From the NCBI RefSeq assembly GCF_014644435.1, contig NZ_BMKR01000001.1, positions 124,001-188,000 of the forward strand: DNA of 64,000 bases, given 5' to 3'. This document shows, one piece after another, positions 25,808 through 33,818 of this stretch. Within the stretch, counting starts at the first letter, position 1; the number at the start of each line of letters is the position of its first letter. Both the position numbers and the translations under genes were made by a program. This DNA comes from Paenibacillus albidus. GTDB lineage: Bacteria; Bacillota; Bacilli; Paenibacillales; Paenibacillaceae. A model generated the notes under the pieces. That model was not told the origin of the DNA. It saw only the letters and a list, made by a program, of their open reading frames with translations, and did not search any database.

Positions 25808-26530
25808 TCAGCCTCCCATGGAGGAGATCAAGCCCCGGAGCAGTCCATGGTAGCGGGCGTTGGTTGCCGCAGCTTCAGCCATTATAGTGTCATAATGCTT
25901 GATCGTTCCCATTCCTTCATGCTGCCGGTAAGCCGTCAACGATTGATTCAGCATAACCGGCGCATAACCGTTCAGGATAGCCCGGAACCACAGGTCATAA
26001 TCATGGGTGTAAGGCAAAGCCTCATCAAAAAGTCCAATGGCTCCGAACACTTCCTTCTTAAACATTACCGTGCAGCCGTTGATCGGATTCCCTTGCAGAA
26101 AACAGCGTAAATACTCCAGGTGATTGGGAAAAAGAGCTGCGGCGTTCTGCTGAATCAACTGGGAAGATCCGTTAATATAATTGAAATTCGTATAGGAAAT
26201 GAGCAGGCGGTTCTCTTCCATGAACGAAACCTGATTGTTGATTTTGTCATAATAGAACATATCATCGGAGCTGAGCCAGGCAACGTAATCCCCCGTAGCA
26301 TGACGAATGCCGTGATTCAGCGCCGTAGCCGTCCCGCCATTGGCTTTGCCCAAATAATGAATCCGGGACAGATAAGGCATGAGACGATCCCTATGTTGGG
26401 TTGAGCCGTCATCCACTACAATGATCTCATAGGGCTTCCACGATTGGGAGAATACGCTTTGCAGCGCCTGCTCAATATAAGGACAATTATAAAAAGGAAT
26501 GACTACCGATACTTTGGGTTTCAATATCAT
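25808..26530 (-). CDS. Glycosyltransferase, GT2 family (paralogue of 24439-25161)
   Basis: 240-residue GT-A enzyme: KVSVVIPFYNCPYIEQALQS, EIIVVDDGSTQHRDRL, metal motif AWLSSDDMFYYDKI, and DYDLWFRAIL. Same length and motif spacing as the enzyme two genes away. The start overlaps the upstream epimerase by 4 bp. The strong likeness suggests addition of related sugars or repeating units in the same polysaccharide. Confidence 0.9.
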   Translation of the reverse strand: MILKPKVSVVIPFYNCPYIEQALQSVFSQSWKPYEIIVVDDGSTQHRDRLMPYLSRIHYLGKANGGTATALNHGIRHATGDYVAWLSSDDMFYYDKINNQVSFMEENRLLISYTNFNYINGSSQLIQQNAAALFPNHLEYLRCFLQGNPINGCTVMFKKEVFGAIGLFDEALPYTHDYDLWFRAILNGYAPVMLNQSLTAYRQHEGMGTIKHYDTIMAEAAATNARYHGLLRGLISSMGG

Positions 26531-27552
26531 CTCTCCTCTCCGTTCGCCCGGGTGTACTCCAGAATATCTGCCAGCGACTGCCCGAGCCCGATGCCCGGGG
26601 CCCAGCCGAGCACAGTGGCGCTAACTTCCGGTATTTCCAGGTCCTCAGGCTGGCCAGAACCATCCGCTGCCGGCTGTTGATGCGGCAGTTGAGCGCGGGC
26701 CGACGGTTGTGCCGATTCCGCAGGCCTTTGGGTTTCGGGCCCCCAATCAACCTCTACCTTTACCGTTGAACGCTCCACCATCTGCTCCGTGATCTCTCCA
26801 AGCTGGCGGGGAGTGCCGGAATCAATGCTATAGACAGTCCCGAGCTCACCGCTTTGCAGGATATATTCGTAAGCCCGTACTGCGTCTCTCACATCCAGGA
26901 AATCACGTTTGGCATACCGGGAAGACAGTTTAAACGGTGGTGAAGGCAGACCTGCTTCACTACGGACAATATGCCGGGCGAGCAAGGAGCAGAAGCCGGT
27001 GGAAGGGCCGGGACCAATCAGATTGCAAGGTTCCGCCAGCAGGATAGGCTGCTTGAACAAGGTTCCCCAGGCAAGTGCCGCCAGCTCTTCCATGGTCTTA
27101 CTGAGACTGTAAGGATGAGGAGGCCCTTCCGCCAGGCCCGGTCTGTATTTCAGGCGGGAGCCGGCGACCAGAATACGGCTGGACGGGAAGCTCCGCATGG
27201 CCTCCAGCAAATACAAGGTAGCCATGACATTCGTCTCCATATAGAGCATGGGGTCCTTCCAGGATTCCGGAACCGAGTTGCGTCCCGCGAGATGGAGCAC
27301 CTCCTCCGGAGCCGTATCCGCAATCATGGTGGCGACAGCCTGCCGGTCACTCAGATCACAGACGTACACCTTAACTCCTTCCGGGAACAGGTCTGATTCA
27401 GCAGAGGCTGAGCCGGAACATGCTCCGGACGCTGCCCCCGGCCTGCGGCGCAGCACCGCAGTAACCTCGGCACCGGCAGCTGAGAAATAATCGACGGCAT
27501 GCCGTCCGGTAAAACCGCCCGCTCCGGTAATCAGCAGTCTCTGCCCTTTCAT
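26527..27552 (-). CDS. NAD-dependent epimerase/dehydratase, extended SDR
   Basis: 341 residues. Nucleotide-binding GAGGFTGRHAVDYF at 10-23, active-site Tyr/Lys in HPYSLSKTMEELAAL near 148 and Ser in LVAGSRLKY near 133, and RDFLDVRDAVRAYEYIL near 215 as in GDP-mannose 4,6-dehydratase/GDP-6-deoxy-4-keto-mannose reductase relatives. Residues ~275-310 are an unusual Pro/Gln/Ser/Ala-rich insert (QRPAESAQPSARAQLPHQQP) before the conserved end helix. Overlaps both neighbours by 4 bp. It makes or modifies an NDP-sugar; the exact reaction cannot be stated. Confidence 0.85.
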   Translation of the reverse strand: MKGQRLLITGAGGFTGRHAVDYFSAAGAEVTAVLRRRPGAASGACSGSASAESDLFPEGVKVYVCDLSDRQAVATMIADTAPEEVLHLAGRNSVPESWKDPMLYMETNVMATLYLLEAMRSFPSSRILVAGSRLKYRPGLAEGPPHPYSLSKTMEELAALAWGTLFKQPILLAEPCNLIGPGPSTGFCSLLARHIVRSEAGLPSPPFKLSSRYAKRDFLDVRDAVRAYEYILQSGELGTVYSIDSGTPRQLGEITEQMVERSTVKVEVDWGPETQRPAESAQPSARAQLPHQQPAADGSGQPEDLEIPEVSATVLGWAPGIGLGQSLADILEYTRANGEER

Positions 27553-28388
27553 GAGGCCACTCCCGGCCGCTTCATCCAGTCGGCAAGCTCCGCCAGCATA
27601 ACAGCATAGGACGGGAGATCAAATACAACATCCGCCCTTGTGCTCACAAGTGTCCGGTCCTGAACAGGCTCATCTTCCGGGACAATCTCCACATCCGTTT
27701 TGTCAAAAGCACTCTGCATCTGCCGGAGCAGCTCATATTTGCTTACCGGAGACGGGTGAGCCAGATGAACCAGGCCCGACAGCTTGGAATCCAGCAGTGA
27801 ATCCACGGCTTTGGCCAATTCAAGGGTCGTGACCCCGTTCCACATTACGCGGCGGTACCCGGATACCCGCCCCGTTTGGCCCAGGAACCATTCCATCAGC
27901 CCGATGCCCCCGGCGCGGATTTCCGGCCCGATAATGGAGGTGCGGATCGTCAGATGACCGGACTCGCGTACCTCTCCCAGACTTTTGGTAATGGCATATA
28001 CGGAGGTACCATCAGGCACATCGTCTTCGGTATAACCGCCGCGTGTCCCTTCGAACACGCAGTCGGTACTGATGTGGATCAGCCGGGCATGAACGGCATC
28101 TGCTGCCCGCCGCAGCCGGTGGGGCAGGAACCCGTTGACATGGTAGGCTCCTATTTTGTCCCGTTCTGCAAATTGATTCAGCACGCCCATCGCATTGATG
28201 ATGCAGTGGGGAGCCACGATATCCACCAGCTTCTCCACGCCGGCAATATCGTCGGCATCTACATACAATCCGCCGAGATCATGCTTATCCCGGGTTGTAT
28301 GGAAGACGTGATGCTTGCCTTGGCGGCGGAAATAATCCGCCAGCATATGACCCGCCATACCGTTTCCGCCGAGGATAAGCAGCTTCAT
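27549..28388 (-). CDS. RmlD-like SDR reductase for a UDP-N-acetyl-6-deoxy-hexosamine
   Basis: 279 residues. LLILGGNGMAGHMLADYF at 3-20 is the nucleotide site; HISTDCVFEGTRGGYTEDD near 105-123 and the Tyr-Lys pair in VYAITKSLGE near 130 are the RmlD pattern. It sits between a CapE-like dehydratase (28385-29371) and the epimerase operon genes, in the place held by CapF/FnlB in L-FucNAc pathways. It lacks the C-terminal cupin domain of CapF, so it may be the WbvR/RmlD-type 4-reductase that leads to UDP-L-RhaNAc or, after 2-epimerisation, UDP-L-QuiNAc rather than L-FucNAc (inference from pathway knowledge). Confidence 0.82.
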   Translation of the reverse strand: MKLLILGGNGMAGHMLADYFRRQGKHHVFHTTRDKHDLGGLYVDADDIAGVEKLVDIVAPHCIINAMGVLNQFAERDKIGAYHVNGFLPHRLRRAADAVHARLIHISTDCVFEGTRGGYTEDDVPDGTSVYAITKSLGEVRESGHLTIRTSIIGPEIRAGGIGLMEWFLGQTGRVSGYRRVMWNGVTTLELAKAVDSLLDSKLSGLVHLAHPSPVSKYELLRQMQSAFDKTDVEIVPEDEPVQDRTLVSTRADVVFDLPSYAVMLAELADWMKRPGVAS

Positions 28389-29371
28389 TGCAGAAAACCT
28401 CCCTGAATCAGAATCTCTTTAATCTCATGGCGGTTCATCAGGTTAGTCTCCGAACTGAAGCTGTTAAAGGAGACATGCGGATACCCTTTGTAGTGCTCCT
28501 TCAGCTCCGGCATATCCAGGGTAGGAAGGATGACCAGATACTGCTCATCGTAGACCACCGTCGTCAGGCTTTCAAAGTCGCTCATCAGAATTTCATGGAT
28601 TTTCTCTCCAGGCCGGATTCCCGTTTCTATAATGCTGACACTCGTGACCCCGGAGTCTTCGATCAACACTTCGGCCAAGTCAATGATCCGGCAGGTAGGC
28701 ATAGTCATGACAAAAATCTCACCGCCAAGACTGACCTCCGACGCTTTAAACAGCAGTGTTATCGCATCGCGCAGGGTAAAAAAGAACCGGGTCATGTTCA
28801 TATCGGTAATACGCACCTGGCCCTTTTCCTTGATCTGCTTCATGAATAAATGAACCACACTGCCATTCGTGCCGAGAACATTGCCGCCACGCACAGTCAC
28901 AAACCGGGTTCCCGACCCCAGCAGATTGGCATATACGAACAACTTCTCGCCGATGGCTTTGGTCATGCCGTAGAAGTTGGACGGATTGGCGGCTTTATCG
29001 GTAGAGATGTAAATGGCCTTCTCCACATTATTGGCGACCGCTGCCTCAATAACATTCTGGGTGCCGACGACATTGGTCTTCAGTGCTTCGTAAGGCTGGT
29101 CTTCACACACGGGCACATGCTTAAGCGCCGCCAGATGGAAGACGAAATCCACGCCCCGGCAGGCCAAGACCAGTGCATCCTTATCACGGATATCGCCAAT
29201 GATGAAGGTTAGGCGGCTGTCCTCGAATTCGCGGCTCATCGCCACCTGGGCCGACTCGCTGCGGGAAAAGATAATGATTTCTTTGGGATTCTGCGGGAGA
29301 AGCTGCCTGATCAGCTCATGCCCCCAGGAACCGGTGCCGCCTGTGACCATAATCCGTTTATTATTGAACAT
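28385..29371 (-). CDS. CapE/FnlA-type UDP-GlcNAc 4,6-dehydratase/5-epimerase
   Basis: 328 residues from the ATG at 29371, which follows TTGGAGGG. VTGGTGSWGHELIRQLL binds NAD(P); VFHLAALKHVPVCEDQP, ISTDKAANPSNFYGMTKAIGE (Tyr/Lys pair) and IRPGEKIHEILMS are diagnostic of the polysaccharide biosynthesis CapD/CapE group. The short form without membrane segments is the soluble inverting enzyme. First step from UDP-GlcNAc to a 6-deoxy-4-keto-L-sugar, followed by the RmlD-like reductase and the CapG-like 2-epimerase that adjoin it. Confidence 0.9.
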   Translation of the reverse strand: MFNNKRIMVTGGTGSWGHELIRQLLPQNPKEIIIFSRSESAQVAMSREFEDSRLTFIIGDIRDKDALVLACRGVDFVFHLAALKHVPVCEDQPYEALKTNVVGTQNVIEAAVANNVEKAIYISTDKAANPSNFYGMTKAIGEKLFVYANLLGSGTRFVTVRGGNVLGTNGSVVHLFMKQIKEKGQVRITDMNMTRFFFTLRDAITLLFKASEVSLGGEIFVMTMPTCRIIDLAEVLIEDSGVTSVSIIETGIRPGEKIHEILMSDFESLTTVVYDEQYLVILPTLDMPELKEHYKGYPHVSFNSFSSETNLMNRHEIKEILIQGGFLQ

Positions 29372-30455
29372 GCAGATTCCCTCCAAGCAATAATTTGGCT
29401 ACCTTGACCGAGACGTCCGGTGTCAAATACCCCTCCGGCGCCTCCCAGCTGCGGCTCATTGCCGTCATGAGCTTAACGCAGCGCAATATATGATGCTGAT
29501 CCACGCCGGAGACCACGTTGCTGCCGCAATCCACAGTCTCCGGACGTTCGGTTGTGCGGCGGATCGTCACGGTAGGGACACCCATCAGACAACATTCCTC
29601 TTGAACGGTGCCGCTGTCGGTAATCGCACACCAGGCGTGCTGTTCCAGATAGACAAAATCAAAAAATCCAAACGGCTCATGAAATTCAACGAGAGGGTGC
29701 ATCGTAAGCGGAAACTGCTCCGTCAATCTGGAGCGGGTACGGGGATGGATGCTGCAAATCAGGCGGATCCCAAAATGCTCAGCCACGGCGTTCAGGCCCG
29801 ACATAATCTGTATCAGCGCTTCAGGATCATCCACATTCTCGGCCCGGTGCGCAGTGACCAGGAAATATTCGCCCGCCGTAAGCTGGAGCCGTTCCAGGAT
29901 ATCACTGGCTTCAATATGCTGCTTGTAATGAGACAAGACCTCATGAATCGGGTTGCCCGTAAGGACAATACGTGCGCTTGGAAAACCTTCACTCAGCAGA
30001 TGCCGTTTGCTCTGCTGTGTATAGGGCATATTTATGGTCGAGACCGCATCGATGACACGGCGGTTTTTCTCCTCCGGCACTTTGAGGTCAAAGCAGCGGT
30101 TGCCCGCCTCCATATGCACGACCGGAATCCCCATCCGCTCGGCCAGAATCGCACAGAGCGCACTGTTCGTATCGCCCAGCAGCAGAATCCGGTCCGGCTG
30201 CTCCTTCAGCAGGATTGGCTCCAGCCCGCCGAACATCGCGGCCAGCTGTCCGCCAAGACCTGCCTGCTTATCCTGCAGTACATAGTCCGGTGCCCGCAGC
30301 CCAAGCTCGGCAAAGAAAATCCCGCTGAGACTGGCGGTGAAATTCTGCCCGGTGTGCACCAGTACATGACGTTCTGCATGTTTGTCGAGAAGCGGAATAA
30401 TCACACTGAGGCGGATGATTTCAGGCCGTGTGCCCAAAATCGTCATGATCTTCAT
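29361..30455 (-). CDS. WecB/CapG-type UDP-HexNAc 2-epimerase
   Basis: 364 residues from the ATG at 30455 (GGGGAG at 8 bp). MKIMTILGTRPEIIRLSVII, VHTGQNF, LLGDTNSALCAILA, VHMEAGNR and the C-terminal AITDSGTVQEECCLMGVP are the signature motifs of non-hydrolysing UDP-GlcNAc 2-epimerases. Next to CapE- and RmlD-like genes it most likely acts as CapG/FnlC, epimerising C-2 of the UDP-6-deoxy-L-hexosamine. First gene of the eight-gene minus-strand block that ends at 23405. Its 3' end overlaps the CapE start by 11 bp. Confidence 0.9.
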   Translation of the reverse strand: MKIMTILGTRPEIIRLSVIIPLLDKHAERHVLVHTGQNFTASLSGIFFAELGLRAPDYVLQDKQAGLGGQLAAMFGGLEPILLKEQPDRILLLGDTNSALCAILAERMGIPVVHMEAGNRCFDLKVPEEKNRRVIDAVSTINMPYTQQSKRHLLSEGFPSARIVLTGNPIHEVLSHYKQHIEASDILERLQLTAGEYFLVTAHRAENVDDPEALIQIMSGLNAVAEHFGIRLICSIHPRTRSRLTEQFPLTMHPLVEFHEPFGFFDFVYLEQHAWCAITDSGTVQEECCLMGVPTVTIRRTTERPETVDCGSNVVSGVDQHHILRCVKLMTAMSRSWEAPEGYLTPDVSVKVAKLLLGGNLHVQ

Positions 30456-30532
30456 GAATTCACTCCCCTGCCTTCTTTGAAATAGGTGGCGGAAGTCATC
30501 CACCTCAAATAACGGTAGTAGAGAACGGGGAT

Positions 30533-30719
30533 TTAGCGGGAAAAACTCCCTCTAAATCAGTCCAATACATTAACATTGTGAGATTAACAGGAATAATTCC
30601 CACTATTCTTGCTTCATTCCGCTAAAAACGGGCTTTCTTCGGCAATTAGTGGGCAAAATTCCTGCTAACGGGCTGAAAGGAGCCCAAAACCCTAAATTAG
30701 TGGGTGAAAATCCCTTTAT
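30533..30719. repeat. Four-copy TTAGYGGG-n6-CCCnCTAA array, spacing 51-62-51 bp
   Basis: Palindromic units start at 30533 (TTAGCGGG), 30584 (TTAACAGG), 30646 (TTAGTGGG) and 30697 (TTAGTGGG), each followed by six bases and a TCCC-type right arm. Starts are 51, 62 and 51 bp apart. This intergenic stretch also has to contain the promoter of the 23-30 kb operon. Confidence 0.75.
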
Positions 30720-30840
30720 CGCGGCGGCGAATGATTCCCTTGGCTCGCTCCCGGTAAGGAGCATGGTGTAAAGACGGTGTCGAATGAGTCTCGACTGCGG
30801 TGAGCAATCCGGCGCGTGCAACGTCAGCGTCAGCGTCAGC

Positions 30841-30957
30841 GGGCAGCGTCAGCGGGCAGCGTCAGCGGGCAGCGTCAGCGGGCAGCGTCAGCGGGCAGCG
30901 TCAGCGGGCAGCGTCAGCGGGCAGCGTCAGCGGGCAGCGTCAGCGGGCAGCGCGAGC
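30841..30957. repeat. 13-bp tandem repeat, eight perfect copies plus one diverged
   Basis: GGGCAGCGTCAGC repeats without error from 30841 to 30944 and once more with two changes (30945-30957); partial CGTCAGC units precede it. It starts 25 bp beyond the stop of the Arg-rich-tailed glycosyltransferase and lies in very GC-rich DNA. Unit length 13 is not a codon multiple. No gene is supported in 30720-30982. Confidence 0.92.
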
Positions 30958-30982
30958 AAGCGCCGCCGCGTGGCCGCCGGCG

Positions 30983-32449
30983 CTATCCCGCCTTGCGGCG
31001 GCGGCCGGAGCGCCGCGCCGCGCTCCGTCGCTTGCCGGCGGTGCTCCGCCGCCGCGCCGTCCGGGCCCGCCGCTTCAGCTCAGCGCGGCGGCGGCCTTTG
31101 GCGCGGCGCAGCCGGCCGCGCCGGAGCTTGCCGCGCCGGAGCCGGGCGGCGCGGCGTGGCAGGCCCTTGCGGCGCGGCGCGGCCGCCGCTTCAGGCTCGC
31201 CCGGGGCTTCGCCACCGGGCGGAAGCTCCACCGCCGGTGCGGCCTGCGGCTCCGGCGGCGCAGTGCAGAAGCGGAGGTTCCACCTCTCCGCATACCCTTG
31301 CAGGCGCACGCGATAGGCTGCCGGCCCATAGGCGGCAACCACACGCTCCCGCGCCTGGCTGCCTATGGCGGCCGCAAGCTCCGGATTCGCCAGCAGCATG
31401 CCCACCTTACCGGCCAGGCCGTCGATGTCGTCGGCCGCAACCAGGTAATCCGCACAACCTGCCGCGTGCAGGATTTCACGCAGTCCGCCGGAGCTGTAGG
31501 CAACTACCGGCTTTCCAAAAGCCAGCCCTTCCAGAGCCGTCATCCCGAAGCCTTCCCGGATGAGGCTGGGTACGACCAGCACATCCATGGCACAATATGC
31601 GGCGGGAAGACTTTCTTCGTACCCGATAAATTTAAAGTGCGGGTTAAGGCCTTCCAGCTTTACTTTGCGCACACAACGTTCGTAATAGCTTTTGTCACCC
31701 GGTGTACCGATGACCATGAACCTTGCTTCCGGATGAACAGCCGCTACCAGCACCGCCATTTTCACGAAATGCTCAAGTCCCTTTTCCTTATTGATAAAGG
31801 AGGAGATATACCCGACCAGCTTCTCACCGGGCCGAATCTGCAGTTCGCGGCGCCGCTCACCCCGCAGCTTGCTCCAGGCTTCCAGCATGATATCGGCATC
31901 ATTCCAGGAAGGAGGCAGATGTGTCACCTTGCTCTGCCGGATATCCTCCGGGAAACAGGATGCAGCCGTATGCGAGATTACCAGGATCTCATCGCTGTTG
32001 CGGTGAATGATGTCTACACTGATCGGTGTATGCTCGTTGTCAGTAATCGTCTCGGAGATTTTCCAGACCACCGGAATGCCCAGCGATTTGGCTGCTATGG
32101 CCGGCAGGACATGGACGCAGGTGCTGGTAATAATGAATGCCGGGCGAAGAACAGCCAGCCACTCGCTCAACTCCCGGTTCTCCTTGCTGTCCTGGAATTT
32201 GCGGATATCGGCTTCCAGTCCCGCATACGGTGTATACATCCCGTATACCAGCGGAATCGACATCAGATGCACATCTATGCCGGAGAGTCTGGCCTTGCGT
32301 GTCAGCTTGCCGTCCTGGGGGGCGACGAGAATACAATTGAAATAGGGGGAGAGCTCCCGGCAAAAGAACAGCAGCAGCTTCTCCGCTCCCGTAATGCTCC
32401 GTACATTGGAAACGTGGGAAAAGAGGACGATGGTTGCTTTGTCGGTCAT
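30983..32449 (-). CDS. GT4 glycosyltransferase with polybasic C-terminal tail
   Basis: 488 residues from the ATG at 32449 (start uncertain; upstream GTG/ATG codons exist and only GGGAG precedes). Residues 1-400 form a GT-B enzyme: HVSNVRSITGAEKLLLFFCR, LVGYISSFINKEKGLEHFVK, and EX7E in SLIREGFGMTALEGLAFGKPVV near 325. After a Pro/Glu/Ala linker, the last ~65 residues are almost only Arg, Lys, Ala and Gly (e.g. LRRGKLRRGRLRRAKGRRR). The DNA of the tail is extremely GC-rich and merges into the 13-bp repeat downstream. The tail could bind an acidic surface or nucleic acid; similar basic segments occur in other proteins of the locus. Confidence 0.87.
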   Translation of the reverse strand: MTDKATIVLFSHVSNVRSITGAEKLLLFFCRELSPYFNCILVAPQDGKLTRKARLSGIDVHLMSIPLVYGMYTPYAGLEADIRKFQDSKENRELSEWLAVLRPAFIITSTCVHVLPAIAAKSLGIPVVWKISETITDNEHTPISVDIIHRNSDEILVISHTAASCFPEDIRQSKVTHLPPSWNDADIMLEAWSKLRGERRRELQIRPGEKLVGYISSFINKEKGLEHFVKMAVLVAAVHPEARFMVIGTPGDKSYYERCVRKVKLEGLNPHFKFIGYEESLPAAYCAMDVLVVPSLIREGFGMTALEGLAFGKPVVAYSSGGLREILHAAGCADYLVAADDIDGLAGKVGMLLANPELAAAIGSQARERVVAAYGPAAYRVRLQGYAERWNLRFCTAPPEPQAAPAVELPPGGEAPGEPEAAAAPRRKGLPRRAARLRRGKLRRGRLRRAKGRRRAELKRRARTARRRSTAGKRRSAARRSGRRRKAG

Positions 32450-32648
32450 GGCGTATTGGCGCTCCCGGATAAGGGGCTTGGAGCAGCCATTCACCTCCCT
32501 GAAAGTTATTCCGCAGCACTCCCGCATGGAGAGCAGGCAGACGCCAAATCCGGTACTTCAGTATATAGAAGGGATACGGATGCCGGCACGACATCTGTCC
32601 CCCGGGTTAATGCACAATTCCAGTACTGCTTCAACTAAAGGGTCCCGG

Positions 32649-33785
32649 TCAGCGGTAAATAATGTTCAGCATCTGATCCAGCCGTTTGGTGTAGGTATGA
32701 TCCTTCAGTGTCCGTTCAAAGGCACGCAGAACCATGGAGCGGCGTTCTTCTTCATGGGTTAGGTAATAACGGATCTTCTCCATCAATTCCTGCGGGCTTG
32801 CGAATGTATCTATTTCTTCGCCCACTTTATAAAAAGAGCCCAAGTCATCCCTGGCATCACTCAGCTGCAGCGTGCCGCTGGCGGCGATTTCAAAGGTACG
32901 CGGATTCGGCGAAGCTGCCGGAATCATCAGCGTGTTGTTATTGACCACCTCGTCGATGTGGGAGCGGTGAAGATTAATGACTATTTTGGAGCCACTGTAG
33001 GTCATTGCCGTCTCCACAGGGGACATCCATTTGCCGATCTCGATACGCTCTCCGTACAGCGGAGCCTCCGGCAGGCGGTCCCACCAGATTCCGTTGATGA
33101 CCGTATTGTAGGTCATCAGGTCCGGCATAATTTCCCGGAAGAACGTCACACGGTTCCAATAGGCGGAACCGATGAAGCTGATATCCCGCTGCACGGCCGA
33201 ACGGGTAATGGTTGGCTGATAATGCTCACGATGGGCGGCAAAGGGCAAATAATGTACCTCAGGGCAGCCCATTCCCCGGTAGAAATCCAGACAGTTTCGC
33301 TCAAGCGTAAAGACATAATCGTAATGCGCGACGATTTTTGCCGTGAAATCGGTATAATACGGATCATCTGTAAGCCAAATTGCTGTCCGGATTCCCAATC
33401 CGCGCAGCAACGAGATCTGTTCCAGCTCCAGATCCATGCCGTCCAGCACCAGAACCAGATCCGGGCGCTGCGTTGCCGCCAGCTCCATCAGATTTTGCCG
33501 GACATCGGTAATCGTGACCTGAGCCGTTAATTTCTGCAAAGCCGCGAGAACCGCATCATCCAGCGGAGAATACGGATAACCTTTGCCGGAAGCTACGTAC
33601 ATGACATGAATATTGCGTATCGGCGGCACTTCTTCGGGACGTGCATTCATCGCCGCAAGACGGCCCCGCAGATACCCTTCATCGTAGCCCCCCTTGAATC
33701 CGCTCAAGCGGCCCCGCAGTTTTTCTTCTTCTGCAGGCGTCAGAGGCAGCGGCGGGGCTGGCAATATAAATTCAGTGTTGTTCAT
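32649..33785 (-). CDS. CgeB-family spore maturation/glycosylation protein
   Basis: 378 residues. Begins with a Pro-rich leader and GFKGGYDEGYLRGRLAAMNA (a Y-x-x-G-Y type motif, residues ~30-49), then the CgeB core: IRTAIWLTDDPYYTDFTAKI near 131, YDYVFTLERNCLDFYRGMGCPEVHYLPFAAH near 155-185, ISFIGSAYWNR near 208, and SPNPRTFEIAASGTLQLSDARDDL near 290. CgeB acts in maturation and glycosylation of the outermost spore layer in B. subtilis; the fold is GT-B-like. It follows its paralogue (33819-34907) by 33 bp. AAAGGAG precedes the ATG. The 199-bp gap to the next gene shows nothing I recognise. Confidence 0.9.
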   Translation of the reverse strand: MNNTEFILPAPPLPLTPAEEEKLRGRLSGFKGGYDEGYLRGRLAAMNARPEEVPPIRNIHVMYVASGKGYPYSPLDDAVLAALQKLTAQVTITDVRQNLMELAATQRPDLVLVLDGMDLELEQISLLRGLGIRTAIWLTDDPYYTDFTAKIVAHYDYVFTLERNCLDFYRGMGCPEVHYLPFAAHREHYQPTITRSAVQRDISFIGSAYWNRVTFFREIMPDLMTYNTVINGIWWDRLPEAPLYGERIEIGKWMSPVETAMTYSGSKIVINLHRSHIDEVVNNNTLMIPAASPNPRTFEIAASGTLQLSDARDDLGSFYKVGEEIDTFASPQELMEKIRYYLTHEEERRSMVLRAFERTLKDHTYTKRLDQMLNIIYR

Positions 33786-33818
33786 AAATAATCGCTCCTT
33801 TATCCCATAAGAAATTGG

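Noticed and set aside
30533..30719. Regularly spaced repeats considered as a CRISPR array
   Set aside because: Units are degenerate palindromes with two different steps (51 and 62), too few, with no cas genes, and the intervening sequences carry parts of the same pattern.
30784..32638. Overlapping plus-strand frames rich in Ala, Arg and Ser across the 13-bp repeats and into the GT4 gene
   Set aside because: Low-complexity translation of a tandem repeat and the antisense of a clear glycosyltransferase; no ribosome site.
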